64,000 bases of DNA from Cryptomeria japonica (GCF_030272615.1 NC_081405.1:161330694-161394693); one strand, 5' to 3'. Positions 1-12,806 are shown, counted from the first letter of the stretch. The notes: generated by a model from the letters alone, not told the origin. Program-made: numbers and translations.

Positions 1-465
1 GTTGTTGATTGATAGTGAGTCCTTCGGCAACACTTTGTATCTTGTCCTTAAGAAGTATTCTTTAGCTATGAAAGTCCTCTTTGTGTCTTACCTAAGGTTG
101 TGTGCCTTAGTTATGCAATTCCTTCAGGTGTTGGTGATCCTTGGATGTAAGCCTAAAACATTCATAAATATTATTATTCATATTGTAATGATTAGTTTAT
201 TGGGAATGCAAAAAGTATCATGATTATAATCACCTTTAACCATAATAACCAATTTATTAAGAGTTTAAGAGGTTTGAGGAGTACTACAACTCTTAATAGT
301 AATCACAAGATTTTTAGAAGTTTAATAACCATTCACATGTATCATATTTATTAAAGATGGTTTGGGAATATGTGAGGGAAATCTAGTAGAGATGAAACCA
401 TCAAGTGGTTTATAAAGATGATTATCAACTGTAAACACTTCTTCATGAATATGATTGTCTTTGGA

Positions 466-885
466 TCAAATGAAAAGGAAATCCTCATAGAGGGGATTGT
501 TAGAGATATTTAACCCTTGTACCCTAGGAGCATTCTCTTGTTCCAAAGTATCCTTACAAGGAAGGTACATTTTAGGAGAAAGATCAACATCATTCCTAAG
601 GAGGGGATTTTTGAAAGAAGTGTTGATAGTCTCTTCTTGCACCAAAATGTCATCATAGGTAGGACCAATTTTGGAAGAGGGACTAGCACTAGTCATTAAT
701 GCTTCATCCCTAGAGGGAAGGTTATTGAAATGGAAATAAGGTATAGTGTCACTTGGAAATATAGCCACCATATCATCCTTTAACACCAAATGATCCACAT
801 GGGAAAGGTACACTCTATGAGAAGGATCAACGTCACTCTTCAAAGCTTCATACTTAAGACAGAGATCTTTGAAAGAAAGGGCCAA
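466..885 (-). CDS. Hypothetical ORF with internal repeat, inside the partial LTR element
   Basis: A 139-codon open frame on the minus strand. Its protein contains two related segments: SFKDLCLKYEALKSDVDPS at the N-terminus and SFKNPLLRNDVDLSPKMYLP near residues 90-110. Each is a short acidic/hydrophobic block ending in a YL dipeptide. DNA similarity to the unit continues beyond the start codon (compare 662-720 with 881-940), so the ORF is probably part of a longer, decayed repetitive coding region. I recognise no family, catalytic motif, signal peptide or membrane segment. Position suggests a leftover of the LTR element's interior. It may not be expressed. Confidence 0.3.
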   Translation of the reverse strand: MALSFKDLCLKYEALKSDVDPSHRVYLSHVDHLVLKDDMVAIFPSDTIPYFHFNNLPSRDEALMTSASPSSKIGPTYDDILVQEETINTSFKNPLLRNDVDLSPKMYLPCKDTLEQENAPRVQGLNISNNPLYEDFLFI

Positions 886-1741
886 TTTTGGGAGAGGAAC
901 AAGAATTATTAATTAATACCTCATTTTTAGAAGGGAGATCATTAATAAAGGTGTTATTGGAATCATCCTCTTGCCTCAAATGTCCTTGGTAGGATCTTTA
1001 GGAGAGGGGTGAAGGGTCATTATAAGGTCTCAAAAACTATCATAATGCAAAGACAAGTCAACCAAAGGCTGACATTTTATCCTAGAATTGACAACATGGA
1101 ATGGGGTTCGGGGCAGTGCTATGGACTTTTTTTGGCAACATGAAAATATTTGAAAATGTCCTTTTTAATTTTTTTTATAACAATGTCTATTGCAATGAAA
1201 GAAACAATGCAAAGAAAGAAAGAAAATGTCTATGCAATGAAGCAATTCATGTGATTAACTAAGTGCAAGAATATCAACTAACCAAGGTAATTAATGGAAG
1301 TGTATAGGTAGTGAATGAATGCATCTAATGACATGTAAAAACCTGATTTAGAATCTCAAAATCAAAAGTCATGCAAATGTGAGGGGAGTCAGGTTCACCA
1401 AAATGCATAGTATGAAAATGGAACCGGGTAAGACATAAGACCAAGATCAACTTTCATACCAACATTGGAATACAAAATCACCTAGAGGAGTGATTGTATT
1501 TGACTAGCTCTTGTGAAAGAGAGTCAAATGACACTTCTAGTGTTTCTATTCCTTTGTCACTATGGAAAGTGAATAAACTATGGAGATATGTTGAATTAAT
1601 GTAAAATTATGGAAAAGGTATGAAGAAATCAAACACTTAAGTTGTTGTAAATGACTGAAAGATAAACATAAATGTTGTAACAAAAATAAAATTGAGCATG
1701 AAATCTGACTATGCACTTGTGAAATAAATCTGATGTTGATC

Positions 1742-1918
1742 TAGTAGGACTAGGGCACTAGAACACCTTGGCATTCTAAGGATGAACTATTGTTAGAAAG
1801 TCTACAATGCCTGAAGTAGTTTGGAAGCCACCTGTGAAATTTGATGAAAAATGTTGAGTACTAGGGTGCCCTAGTGCCTTAGTCCTAGGACAAGGGAACC
1901 CTAGTTCCCTAGTCCCTA
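1742..1918. repeat. CTAG-rich segment
   Basis: At least eight CTAG tetramers in about 175 bp, clustered at 1742-1765 and 1860-1915. Several lie in partly palindromic pieces of the type CCCTAGT and ACTAGGG. Function unknown. Confidence 0.35.
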
Positions 1919-2410
1919 AAAACCAGGTCTCAATTATGGGATTGGTGTGTAGCAAGCTCCTAATGCTGTCTGAGGTCTTCCAGCTCTATCAAGTACCTGT
2001 AGCTACACACAAGAGAAAAGAAAGGGGGTTTTGGATAGGGGTTTGCCTTAGGTCAAACCTTGGGTTTGGAATTAACCCTAATTAAAATAAAAATTGAACT
2101 TAAATTGAATTGGAAAAGCTTACCTTTTGAGGGCAAGGCTAAATCTGGGAAATTGAAATGCTTGAATATAGATGATTATACCTTCAATAGGTGATGTAAT
2201 GTTCTTAGGATAAGTCCTCCACATGTTGATGCAATAACATAATAAATCACATAAAATCCATCATAAAATCATAGATAAAACATAAATGGAAGATGCCTTG
2301 ATGTAGTTTGTTGCTCCTTGAATCAGATCTACTCTTGAAGAAGAAGAATTGCTCTTTGAATGATAATATTAGCATAAGATAAGATGATGAAAATGAATTG
2401 AGAGAGATTC

Positions 2411-2420
2411 CTTATATAGG
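2411..2420 (-). promoter_or_regulatory. TATA box of the minus-strand LTR
   Basis: CCTATATAAG on the minus strand, about 505 bp inside the putative LTR start at 2925. This is a normal place for the promoter of a long plant LTR. It is followed by a T/C-rich leader. Confidence 0.45.
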
Positions 2421-2925
2421 GATTTCATAATTGAAATTACCTTTAGGCTAACTTAGATTTGATATATTTTCATATGGAGTGGGATTTAAATTATATAAGA
2501 TCACCAAATTATCCTCCCAAAAATAAGGAGCAAAAAGTGCAGGACCAAGGTGGTAGGTCTCTTTGGTCCCAAAAATAGTTTTCTAACTTTCAAGGAATGC
2601 AAGATAACGAGGTTCTAATGTTGATTCCAGCTCGATGGCTCAAACCATGATGCATATGTATGCGAAATACGCTTTGAAATTTAAAATTAGGGTAAGATTA
2701 AGGATAAATCAAGATAAAATGATAAAGTGCACACTTAGAATTAAGGGCCCAAATAAGATTTTGATGATGTAATAAAGTGGAATAAGACCCATAATAGTAA
2801 TTTAAATATTATTTTAAATCAATAAAGATCCCATAATACATAGAGGAAAGAGATATATTAAAATAGGTGCTAGGACATTGTGGAATTGGACACACTAATA
2901 AAGGTGTACAATTTACGACGCTACA

Positions 2926-4337
2926 AACCTAAACATGAAAATACACATATATTCATAATAATAATTAAAATTTATTTATTAGTTTTAATTTTTATAATAA
3001 ATATATACAAAATAACAAATTAATAACTTCATAAAAAGTATTTTTCCCATAATAATGGTTACACCCAAAGAGAATTTGCAATAAAATCATAATAACTAAA
3101 TCATTAAAGATATACATTCAAAATAGAAACATGGATTCCACTAGCGAGTTTATGTGGTTTTTATAATATTATTTGAAAAGTAAAAAATTTAATTTTGTAT
3201 GCAAATGTTATGCTAGTCATGAGAAAACATACAAAAATGAGGTTCTAATTGAAATACTTGATACATGTGACCAAGTCTATCAAAATTACCTATACTAATA
3301 TGAAGTGGTTAGCTCCATCTTTCTAACACTTATAGGAACAGGGAGTCTAATATTATGATAGAAAATTATGTTGTATTAAAATTAGCCCCTTGATATGCAT
3401 ACAAAAGGACATTGGGCTTTATTATACTAGTACACGAGTGGTTCTCTAGTGGTTAGTGGTGAAAGTAGGTGAACCCAGAATCAAGTGATGTGATAGAAAG
3501 GGTAGCAAAATATAATGGAGGGGCAATGGAGATTGATGTATTCCTATTGGACCTTTATGGCCCTTGTGGCCTAAGAAGGACTTTGGACCTAGGCTTCCAC
3601 ATGACTATGGGATTGATGTCATAGAATCAAATATTGGTATTAGATATGGCCAAGTAGTCAATATTAAAATAGGTTCTCTTAAAACCCATCAACTATACCT
3701 ATATAGTTAAATAATATAGCATAAAAAATATTTTTTTAAAGTAAAAAGTAGATTCATACCAATGACCACCGACATAGTGAATATTCCATAAATATTCTAC
3801 TAGTTATGTAATATCATAAATATGAATAAAAAATAATATTTCATATGTAGATTTCAAAAATAATAAAAATATTGACCTACAAATTCTAGGTTTAATTCCA
3901 TGATGCCCAAAAAAATTCATACCAAAAATGATTAAAGTATATATAGATTAATGAGTTTTAGGGCCTTTTGAACTCAATGATGAAGTCTATTTCCTCTAGG
4001 ATATAACTTTCCATTTTTAAATAACTCCAAAAACTAGACCTATAAAATCAAGCTCAAATGATCCTATAAAGTAAATTCTTGTCAATGAACAAGGGGATAG
4101 ATTAGGCATGTTAGAATATATGATATAACATCTAAAAATTAATGTAAGAGGTTAAATCCATATTAAAAAAAATTTCTATACAATAAATATACCTTTATAT
4201 TTAGTATAAAGGAGGTCAAATAAAAATCTTATCTTCAACTACCAAAGTAAAAGAGATTCTTTTGTTGGATGTTTTTAATGATAGAAGTGACAAATTTAGT
4301 TTCTCTTTTGAAATATATCAAGCCTTGATAATATTTA
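2926..4337. other. AT-rich intergenic DNA, no gene seen
   Basis: No open frame of note on either strand and no recognisable domain, LTR end or RNA gene. It contains many short A/T runs. Confidence 0.6.
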
Positions 4338-5639
4338 TTTGTATGTGTGTACCTAATTTGGATACTTGTGTAGAGGTGAGAATTTGTTACCTTTGAGATT
4401 ATGAATCTTAGAGAAAAAACTATCAATCACTACCTCAATTAAACTGGCGCTAAGGGTGAGCTAGGGGATACAAGATATAGAACTAAGCTAATACAAGAAA
4501 GACAAACCTTCTACATAGTTCCAGTAATTCTCTGTGACCAGGACGAACACATGGAACTAGGACTCCATCGCGGCATGCTACTATCCTATACAAACAAAAA
4601 CAAAGAACTGTACAAAGAAGGGATTGACGGTCGTACATATAAATGAAAGAAGTACAATAATATAAAAATATAGACAACTAGGAAATAAAGTGAAATAAGA
4701 GAAAAGGGAAGAAAATAGACGAACAATAGGTCCACGCTATGAAGCCTCCAGCCAGATAAATCTTCTCTAATGCAACATGCACACAAGCTAGAAAGGAAAA
4801 ATGTTTAGGGCTACTTGGGGAATTTCCTCAATCAAATCCCTATTTTGGTGTTTCCACCTTCATAGACAACTAGAAAGATAAATATAAAGAAAATAAATGC
4901 AAGATAAGATAAATGATAAATGATTTGATGGATAAGAGATGTGATGAATCCCAAGATGCTCAAAGATAGGATAAATAGATAGATATTATTTGTATGTGTG
5001 TACCTAATTTGGATACTTGTGTAGAGGTGGGAATTTGTTACCTCTAAGATTATGAATCTCAGAGAAAAAACTATCCACCACTACCTCAATTAAATTGGTG
5101 CTAAGGGTGAGCTAGGGGATACAAGATATAGAACTAAGCTAATACAAGAAAGACAAACCTTCTACATAGTTCTGGTAATTCTCTGTGACCAGGACGAACA
5201 CATTGAACTAGGACTCCATCGCGGCATGCTATTGTCCTATACAAATAAAAAAAAAGAACTATATAAAGAAGGGATTGATGATCGTACATATAAATGAAAT
5301 AAGTACAATAATATAAAAATATAGACAACTAGGAAATAAAGTGAAATAAGAGAATAGGGAAGAAAATAGACAAACAATAGGTCCATGCTATGAAGCCTCT
5401 AGCCAAATAAATCTTCTCTAATGCAATATGCACACAAGCTAGAAAGGAAAAATGTTTGGGGCTACTTGGGGAATTTCCTCAATCAAATCCCTATTTTGGT
5501 GTTTCCACCTTCATAGACAACCAGATAGATAAATATAAAGAAAATAAATGCAAGATAAGATAAATGATAAATGATTTGATGGATAAGAGATGTGATGAAT
5601 CCCAAGATGCTCAAAGATAGGATAAATAGATAGATATTA
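4338..5639. repeat. 651-bp tandem duplication (two units)
   Basis: Unit 1 is about 4338-4988 and unit 2 about 4989-5639. The marker GTATGTGTGTACC starts at 4341 and again at 4992, giving a period of 651. The units differ by scattered substitutions (for example GGTGAGAATT versus GGTGGGAATT) and small differences in A-runs. Each unit carries the same small minus-strand frame (4483-4677 and 5134-5328), which is a by-product of the duplication rather than evidence of a gene. Copy A of the retrotransposon begins 30 bp after unit 2. Confidence 0.85.
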
Positions 5640-5668
5640 CCAAATAGGCTTGACAAAAGACAAGTTAG

Positions 5669-6639
5669 TGTTGACAATTGACACTCATCTGGTAAGGTTA
5701 ATGGCATTTTAGGTTGTCATTGATGGCAACTCATCATCTCAAGGTAAATGGTTTTATTGTTTGGTTAACCAACACTCATTACACTTAATCAATATTAGTA
5801 TTCACATTGCTTCACACCGGCACCAACACCAACATTCACTGCATCCTGGCTAAGTCTTGATCTTGGTAACTTGTTTTGATCCCAGTAACATGTATATGGA
5901 ACTTGGTAATGGATAGGACCCAGCTAAGGAAATCTTTTGGTCTTCATTATGTCTTCATGGATTTTGGTGGTAACGTGTGATTGACGACATGGTCATTAGA
6001 TTTATGTTTGATTTTCATTATGATCTGGCAACCGACTTGTTTATCTTTCATTGAAGCCAACATGATTCAGATAGAAGCATATTTAAGAAGATCACCTCAG
6101 CGATAGATCAGATGTGATGGAATGGAATGCGAACTTCTGATTGCGATATTTCAGTGAGTTTTGGTATGCATTTTGTTCAGTGAATAGAAGTGACTGTGTG
6201 CAGTTTAATGTGCACAACATAACTGGTAGCAGAATAGAGAATCATAGAACCGATATACAGAACTTATCCATCATGGTCAAATGCTATTTATAATTTTATT
6301 TTCATTTGTAAACACTTGTAAATGTTCTGTAAGTCAGTGAGACTTCCTATTTGGTGTTTGAGCAGTGAGCTCTAGGAGGTTGGCCTTTCTGCATGTGCAA
6401 ACCCTCTTATGTAATATTTGTATACCTTGATCAAGTATATAGATATTGTGGGTATCATCCCCACCCTAGTTTTTTCCATGTATAAATCTTGGTGTTGTGG
6501 TGTTTCCTTTCTTTGTGTTGTTTGGTGTATGCATTCTAATTTTATTTACTGTTAGCTGGTTAATAAGGAATATGTTCAAAACTAACTTTATTGGTAGAAC
6601 ACTGATTCACTCCCCTCTCAATGTTCTTGGATTCCAACA
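5669..6639 (+). repeat. 5' LTR of copy A
   Basis: 971 bp, TGTTGACAATTGACAC to GATTCCAACA. It pairs with 11800-12801, with clearly visible divergence. The C-rich/CTC block just before the end (TCACTCCCCTCTCA) is shared by all copies of the group. Confidence 0.9.
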
Positions 6640-6641
6640 AT

Positions 6642-6653
6642 TGGTATCAGAGC
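6642..6653 (+). other. Primer-binding site, copy A
   Basis: TGGTATCAGAGC, two bases after the 5' LTR, complementary to the 3' end of plant initiator-Met tRNA. Confidence 0.9.
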
Positions 6654-6707
6654 TTGGCTCCTTGGAAGAAGTTTAACCACTTGAGGAAGATCCAGAATTC
6701 AGAATCA

Positions 6708-7811
6708 ATGGAAACTGGTCTACAACAACAACTCATACTTGCTCTTGAAGATCTTGATAATAAGTAGTTGGAGAATAGTAAATTGAAAAATGAACTAAAG
6801 AAAGCTAGAAAAAACATCATTTCATTGCAAGGAAAGCTTTCAACTATCAAGGCTAAGAGGAAGGAACTTTGTGATCAATTGCAAAATTAGAACAATGATG
6901 AGGAAGATGCTATGAAGGATAATTGTCAGAAACTTACTCAGGAGAACACTATCTTGAAGAATGAGATGCAAGCCCTAACCATGAGAATATACAAGGAGAT
7001 TGAGGGTAGAAAGAAAAATGAAGAAAACCTAGCTCAAGTGTTGAGGGATAGATCTGAGGAATGCAACATATTGAATCATGAGAATGATATGCTGAAACTT
7101 GAATCAGACCAGTCCTGGAACAATGAAGAGGAACTTGAAAGACAAATTATAATCATGAGAGATGATTTGGTCACTGCTAATGAGTAAAAGGAAAGATTTC
7201 TAGCCATCTCTGCCAAACTTGATGAAATGCTAAAGAATTAGAGTAATGCTAATGACAAAAGAGGTCTTGGTTATGAAGAAGGAGAAAGGTCTAGTACTAC
7301 ACAAAAAGATCAATCATTTGGCTAGAAGCAAAATCATGTCAACCAGAACTAGAGATCACCGGTAAGACAATCTAATGCTAACAAATTCAATGGTACATGC
7401 TTTATTTATAATAAATATGGTCATATGGCTAGTCGATGCAGAAATATGAATAATTAGAACAATGCATCATTCACTGGTCTTGGAAATGTAATATGTCATG
7501 CATGTAGTTGATTTTGACATATGGATAACCAATTTAGATCAAAAGGAAATCAAAGAAATCAAGAGGTTAACAAGGAAATTCAGAAAAATAATATTGTCTG
7601 GTATGCATGCAACAAGATTGGGCATATTGCTAAATATTGTAGAAGTAAGAATCCACCGACAACTAATGGAAATGTAGATGAGAAGGGAAAGGCAAAAGTG
7701 GAAGATATCAAGAAGCATCATGATATGAGATGGGTAAGAAGATCTAATACACCACTGATAGAACAACCGGTAGTCATCTGGTCCTATGTCGGCAACAAAT
7801 ACAACTGGTAA
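6708..7811 (+). pseudogene. gag-like gene of copy A (coiled coil + CCHC knuckles), broken by stops
   Basis: One frame runs from the ATG at 6708 to the stop at 7811 without an indel, but with nine in-frame stops: TAG 6765, 6888, 7239, 7323, 7350 and 7455, TAA 7185, TGA 7509 and 7515. The first two-thirds is a charged coiled coil; the visible open piece is 6912-7187. CCHC knuckles follow, and most are damaged. The first has a Tyr in place of a Cys (CFIYNKYGHMASRC), the third contains both TGA codons, and the last has Trp for the first Cys (WYACNKIGHIAKYC). The likely role was RNA binding and assembly of a retrotransposon particle. It now looks non-functional. Confidence 0.85.
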
Positions 7812-7818
7812 CTAAGAC

Positions 7819-7898
7819 ACTTGGCCTTAGGGGTAGGCAAATCATTGAAGATCATGCCACTTGGCCTTAGGGGTAGGCAAATCATTGAAGATCATGTA
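7819..7898 (+). repeat. 40-bp tandem duplication in the gag-ORF2 spacer of copy A
   Basis: CTTGGCCTTAGGGGTAGGCA occurs at 7820 and again 40 bp later. The two 40-bp units appear identical. The other copies lack this duplication, so it arose in copy A or close relatives. Confidence 0.85.
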
Positions 7899-8241
7899 AT
7901 GCCTCATATTAGGTCTATAGTCAAAGGATTCTGATTATGGATGGACAGTGAGGAGATTTCACTTGTTTACCAAAATCTACTTGCAAATCTTATGAACCGA
8001 TCAAGCCTAACTGACATCATTTATGACAATGAAAAATTAGGGTTAATGATGATAAAAGGGAAAAGTAAAGTTATTTTCTTCACATAGCATTTGAGTATTC
8101 AAGCAAGTGAATTTATAGAGCACTTTGGAGTTCTAAGGTGATTTCAATGAGCACTTTCTTTCAGGCAATTTGATCTCTTGACAACATTTTCGGGGTATTT
8201 TTTCATGTTTGCAGAAACCCTAGCTTTTGTGTTTGATTGCA

Positions 8242-11200
8242 ATGGCTTCATCTTCATCCAGTATTGATACTCCCTTGGTGGTTGAGATCAAGAACCACCC
8301 TTGTCCCATTTTCAAAAAGCATCCATACAAATCCCTTCTGGATGAGCCATTGGGCGTATTTTCATAGGTTTATCATGGAGTTATTCATACTGAGGATATT
8401 AGAGCATACATCCACTGCAACATTGAAGAACTTGGTGGATATGAGTTATCCTGCCTTTTCACTAAAAAAGATAATCACCAACAACTAGTTGAGAGCGGAA
8501 TTTGCACATCTACAAAGGAAGGGTTTCACATAGTTCATGGATTTCCTGAATTTTGATGAGGAAGAATGGGTACACTATGTTTTGAGCCACATTCATGGAG
8601 AGTTCATTTGGTTGGACCATCCGTACAAGATTATGGAGGAAGTCATAAAAAATGTCACTTGTTTGCACAAAATTGGAGGCATTCCCAACACTAGATATAA
8701 GTTTAATAACACTGAATTGAACAAACTCATTGACACAAATTTTGATGGAAGATCTATGAGGGTAAATGATGTTAGAGACATAGATGTTGAATTTGCAACG
8801 ATGATTATCGGTTACAAGGTTTACCAGTCAAATCAGTTAAACTTTGTCTCCGATAACAATATTTTGGTGGCACATCAGATGGTTAAGGAGGATGCCCATT
8901 ATGATCTATGCAGTGTAATGTTAAAAGAACTCATGACTACCCTATAGAAGCTCAATCAAGACAAAAAGAATACCTTTTGGTATGGCTCATTCATTATTTA
9001 TTTAGTATTTTACTTTTTGGGAACAATACCCAATTTTGGAAAGACTTAGTGGGCTTTTGACTACTTGGTAGAAACCCAGATTGCTCAAATTTTGGATAGG
9101 AAAGGGGATAAGAATATTAAAGCCAATCTATGGGCATTTTTCAAGACATTTCAGGAGGAAATGAAAAATAGGTCCCAGATTCCTAAATCTATAGTTGAAA
9201 AATATAAGGACACAATTTGTTTTATGGTAGATAAAGATGAATGTATGATGGAGGTTGCACAACCTAGGATAATCTAGATAATGCCAATGGGATATGAGGT
9301 TGATGAAGCTACACTAGATGCCTATGCACAACATCTATTGGAGGTACCAGTAGATGAAAAGGAAGAGAAATTTGGCACTTCTAAGGAGAAAGGACTTAAA
9401 GTTCATCAAGAATAGGTAGCTCTGACAATCCAAAAGAAGATGACAAAGCTAGCAGTAGAAACATTGATAAGTGAAGGTGTTGATAGGACTAAGGTTGAGT
9501 AACATGTCAAAATTTTGGAGGAACAAAGGAAGAAAGAGTTGAAGAAAAAGAGAAAAGAGGAAAGGGAAGCCCGAAAAAGAATCTCAGGCCACACCCAATG
9601 TGGTCCTAGTTATATTAGAAACTTCCAAACAACTAGAAGAATCTTCAGCTGAGCTTGCTAATCAGACAATGGTAGAGCCACCCAAGAAGAAGTCAAAGGC
9701 GACCCAACAATATATGACTATTTCTTCAAAAGAAACTGAACCTGACACATAGATTAAGGAGGTTCCTAAAATGAAAGACATTTTTGTCAGAGTGGTGAGG
9801 GAGAAGAAAGAGGAACAAAAGTAAGAACCTATCAAGGAGACTCCCCGGAGGCCAAAGATCACTATTTTGCACAAGAGAAAACCTAAATAAGATGAGCAAG
9901 CGAAACCTAAACTTAAAAGGAGAACTGGTAAGAAAAAGATGAACGCTCAAAATTTGATTGAACATATAGTAAATGATGGTAACTTGGAAAATATTTCTTC
10001 ATTCTTTGATAACTTTGAAGAGGAGGACAAGAAGCAAATAGAAGAGGCTATTCTTTTATATCTTGATTCATTTAGTAGGGCATTGATATAACTACAGAAA
10101 GTTTTTCCTAAGGATCTGTATGCTAGGTTAGAGGTCAGAAAGACACACACTCAGTCCTTAGATAGGCAGATTAAGGAGACCAAATTGGTCAATCTTTGTC
10201 CTTCAATAACTTCTCCAGGCATGGATGATTTAATTAATAAAACTAGATCACCAAAATTCAACCCCAAGCACAAAATAAATAGTTTTATGTTGGATAGGTT
10301 AGAAGAAATTAGGAAGGAAACAATTGATATCTGGGTAAGAATTCTTTTGGATCTAGGCTATGAGTTAAGTTCTAGTTTTGTGAAATCATAAAATATTCAG
10401 TTGCCCAAGGATAAGCAACTGACAAACAAACTAAGTGTAGATACCGAGAAATCGACAAGCACTCAACCAGATACCACTGTACTAGTTACTGAGTCACATA
10501 TTGAAATAGAGGACATCCCTATAGATAATGCACAAACAATAAAGGATACTGAGGAAGATGTAAATAAGGATAAAGGTGCAGAGGATACTCAAGTTTTGGA
10601 TGAGGCACCAAGTGGCAAAGCCACTGGTGCACATGAGCTAAAAGATACAAAAGTTATCTCATCGACTGATAAGGGTAAGGAGACTGTGGTGGATCTCTCC
10701 TTCGGCTTGGCAATTGACACTTCTGCCATAGATAAAGAAAATTTACCACAACTTTCCATCAATATTGACATAACCTACCATAAAATGTCACCGACAGAGA
10801 AGATTTTGGCAATAGCGGGTCTTCAGGCACATGCTACTCAGGAATTAGCATAGGAAGAGTCTAAGGACAAGAAATTGATTGAACACAGTTTTGAGGTTTT
10901 GAACCAGTTGGTCCCAAAATTTCATGCTCAAGAAGGTGCAAGATATTTGAGTAAATTAGAGGAAATCATTGATTTTATCCCTAAGAATTATGATTCTTTA
11001 CTGAAGATATCACTAACAGAGGCTAAAGAAAATTTTATGGCAGCCCAGAAGCTAACATTTTTGCAAATGATTGAGATTGATAAGGAGAAACTTCAGATCT
11101 ACTTGCAATCAATTGATGCAACTTTGAATAAATGAGGTAATGCTTATAAGACTTTTCTAGATTTTGATAAGATAACTGACTCCATAGACAAGCAACTGTT

Positions 11201-11573
11201 AGACTGTAGGAAAAAATTAATACAAATTTCTTACTCCTACAACTCAATAGTCAATTTGACAAATTCTTTGGATGGTCCGATTTTGATGGCTATGGATCAA
11301 ATTTTGAAATTGGAGAAGGATATGGACAAAATAATAAGGAGAGAAAATGAGCTCCAGAATTTGATTGGTCCTCGACTTGATAATTTAGTGTTTCATAAAA
11401 TAGAGTGTATTTCTAACTTGCAGAAGGAGGATCCCACTACTTCAGAAGAAATAGAATATTATGCTAGCATCTTGAATGGATTCATCTCCATTTTTGAATC
11501 TCTTAAGAATGGTTGGGATACCTACTTTTCATTTTTGAAGAACATGTATGGAGATATTTTGAAGTTTGTATAG
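8242..11573 (+). pseudogene. ORF2 of copy A, unknown function, broken by stops and frameshifts
   Basis: The start at 8242 (MASSSS then DTPLVVEIK) aligns with the starts of ORF2 in B (17471), C (38691) and D (62371). The conserved N-terminal half is readable at 8537-8947 and 9065-9277, with the family signature SMRVNDVRDIDVEF and, later, an IVEKYKDTICFMVDKDE block. The C-terminal half is readable at 10401-10853 (acidic, Thr/Asp-rich), 10875-11135 and 11256-11573 (coiled coil). The pieces lie in different frames, so at least two frameshifts have occurred as well as stops. It is not a known polymerase or integrase. A structural or accessory protein is the best guess. Confidence 0.75.
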
Positions 11574-11637
11574 AACTGACTCATGTTTATAACTATACAA
11601 AATTCTTTGTGGGCACCCCACTTTGTCATTGATGTCA

Positions 11638-11797
11638 AAGGGGGAGGAATAAGTGAAAAATGTATATATTTGTTAGGGGGAGCATCGGATGTAGATAGCA
11701 GATTCATGTTACAAATAAAGAGGTTATGGATTCAGTGGCAATTTCACAAATGGTATCATTTTTCACATGGGTGTTGCCATCAATGCTAAAGGGGGAG
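11638..11797 (+). other. Three polypurine tracts of copy A
   Basis: AAAGGGGGAGG at 11638, AGGGGGA at 11675 and AAAGGGGGAG at 11788. The first and last follow similar leaders (GTCATTGATG and GCCATCAATG). The last lies two bases before the 3' LTR and is the likely plus-strand primer. Multiple tracts are a known Sirevirus trait. Confidence 0.8.
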
Positions 11798-11799
11798 AT

Positions 11800-12801
11800 T
11801 ATTGGCAATTGACACTCATCTGGTAAGGTTAATGGCATTTTGGGTTGTCATTGATGGAAACTCTTCATCTCAGGGTAAATGGTTTTATTTTTTGGTTAAC
11901 CGACACTCATTGCACTTAACTGGTATTAGTATTCACATTACTTGACACTGGCACTGACACCAACATTCACTCGATCCCAGCTAAGTCCTGATGTCGGTAA
12001 CATGTGTATGGAACCCTACAATGGATAGGACCGAACTAAGGAAATATTTTGGTCCCGATTATGTATTCATATATTTTGGTGGTACTGTGTGATGGACGAC
12101 ATGGTCATTAGATTTATGTTTGATTTTCATTATGATCCGACAATCGACTTGTTTATCTTTCATTGAAGCCAACATGGTTAAGATAGAAGCATATTTAAGA
12201 AGATCACCTCAACGATAGATCAAATGTGATGGAAAGGAATGCAAACTTCTGATTGCATATATTTTAGTGAGTCTTGGTATGCATTTTGTTTAGTGAATAG
12301 AAGCGACTATGTGTAGTTTCACATGCACAACATAACCGATAGTAGAACAAAGCATCAGAGAACTGGTATATGAAGGAGGATATCAGAGCATTCACCAAAA
12401 CTTATCCAACATGGTTAAATTCTATTTATAAGTTCATTTTCATTTGTAAACACTTACAAATGTTTTGTAAGTCAGTGAGAATTCCTATTTTGTGTTTGAG
12501 TATTGAGCTCTAGGCGGTTGCCCTTTCTATATGTGCAGACCCTCTTATGTAATATTTGTATACCTTGATCAAGTATATATATATATATATATTGTGGGTA
12601 TCAAACTCACCGTGGTTTTTCCCTTTGCAGGGTTTTCCACGTACAAATATTGGTGTTATGGTGTTGCCTTTCTTTGTGTTATTTGTTGTATGCATTCTAA
12701 TTTTATTTACTATTATCCGGTTAATAAGGAATAAGTTCAAAACTAACTTTACCGATAGAACACTGATTCACCTCCCCTCTTAGTGTTCTTAGATTCCAAT
12801 A
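11800..12801 (+). repeat. 3' LTR of copy A
   Basis: 1,002 bp. Begins TATTGGCAATTGACAC and ends CCAATA, so both termini have mutated from TG...CA by C/T-type changes. It contains an expanded TA microsatellite at about 12573-12592 that the 5' LTR lacks. Confidence 0.9.
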
Positions 12802-12806
12802 GTTAG

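Larger units (their letters stand above)
1..2925 (-). mobile_element. Partial minus-strand LTR retrotransposon (5' LTR plus leader/internal part), cut by the window edge
   Basis: Read on the minus strand, the segment opens at 2925 with TGTAGCGTCGTAAATTGTAC, a TG-initiated LTR-type start. It runs through an AT-rich U3-like stretch to a TATA box at 2411-2420, then a leader with no stop-free gene. The LTR 3' end, primer site and second LTR were not identified, so the class (Ty3/gypsy most likely) is inferred. An open frame at 466-885 lies downstream in the same orientation. The rest of the element would lie left of the window. Confidence 0.4.
5669..12801 (+). mobile_element. Copy A: complete non-autonomous Sirevirus-like LTR retrotransposon (gag-like + ORF2, no pol)
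   Basis: 7,133 bp. The 5-bp target duplication GTTAG is present at 5664-5668 and 12802-12806. LTRs are 5669-6639 and 11800-12801. A primer site complementary to initiator-Met tRNA follows the 5' LTR, and three polypurine tracts precede the 3' LTR. Between them lie a coiled-coil/CCHC gag-like gene and ORF2, both broken. No protease, integrase, reverse transcriptase or RNase H motif is visible in any frame, so the element cannot move alone. The primer site with repeated AAAGGGGGAG tracts is what is known for plant Sireviruses (Ty1/copia). Kinship with copies B, C and D is visible in both genes. Confidence 0.9.

Noticed and set aside
4483-5328. Paired small minus-strand frames as a duplicated gene
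   Set aside because: They only reflect the 651-bp duplication. No domain, start context or further similarity.
6642-6653. tRNA gene fragment
   Set aside because: The short TGGTATCAGAGC word is the primer site. No cloverleaf is present around it or around the other copies.
8242-11573. Hidden reverse transcriptase or integrase in copy A
   Set aside because: No YxDD-type, HHCC or DDE-type blocks in any frame. The region aligns with ORF2 of the other copies.
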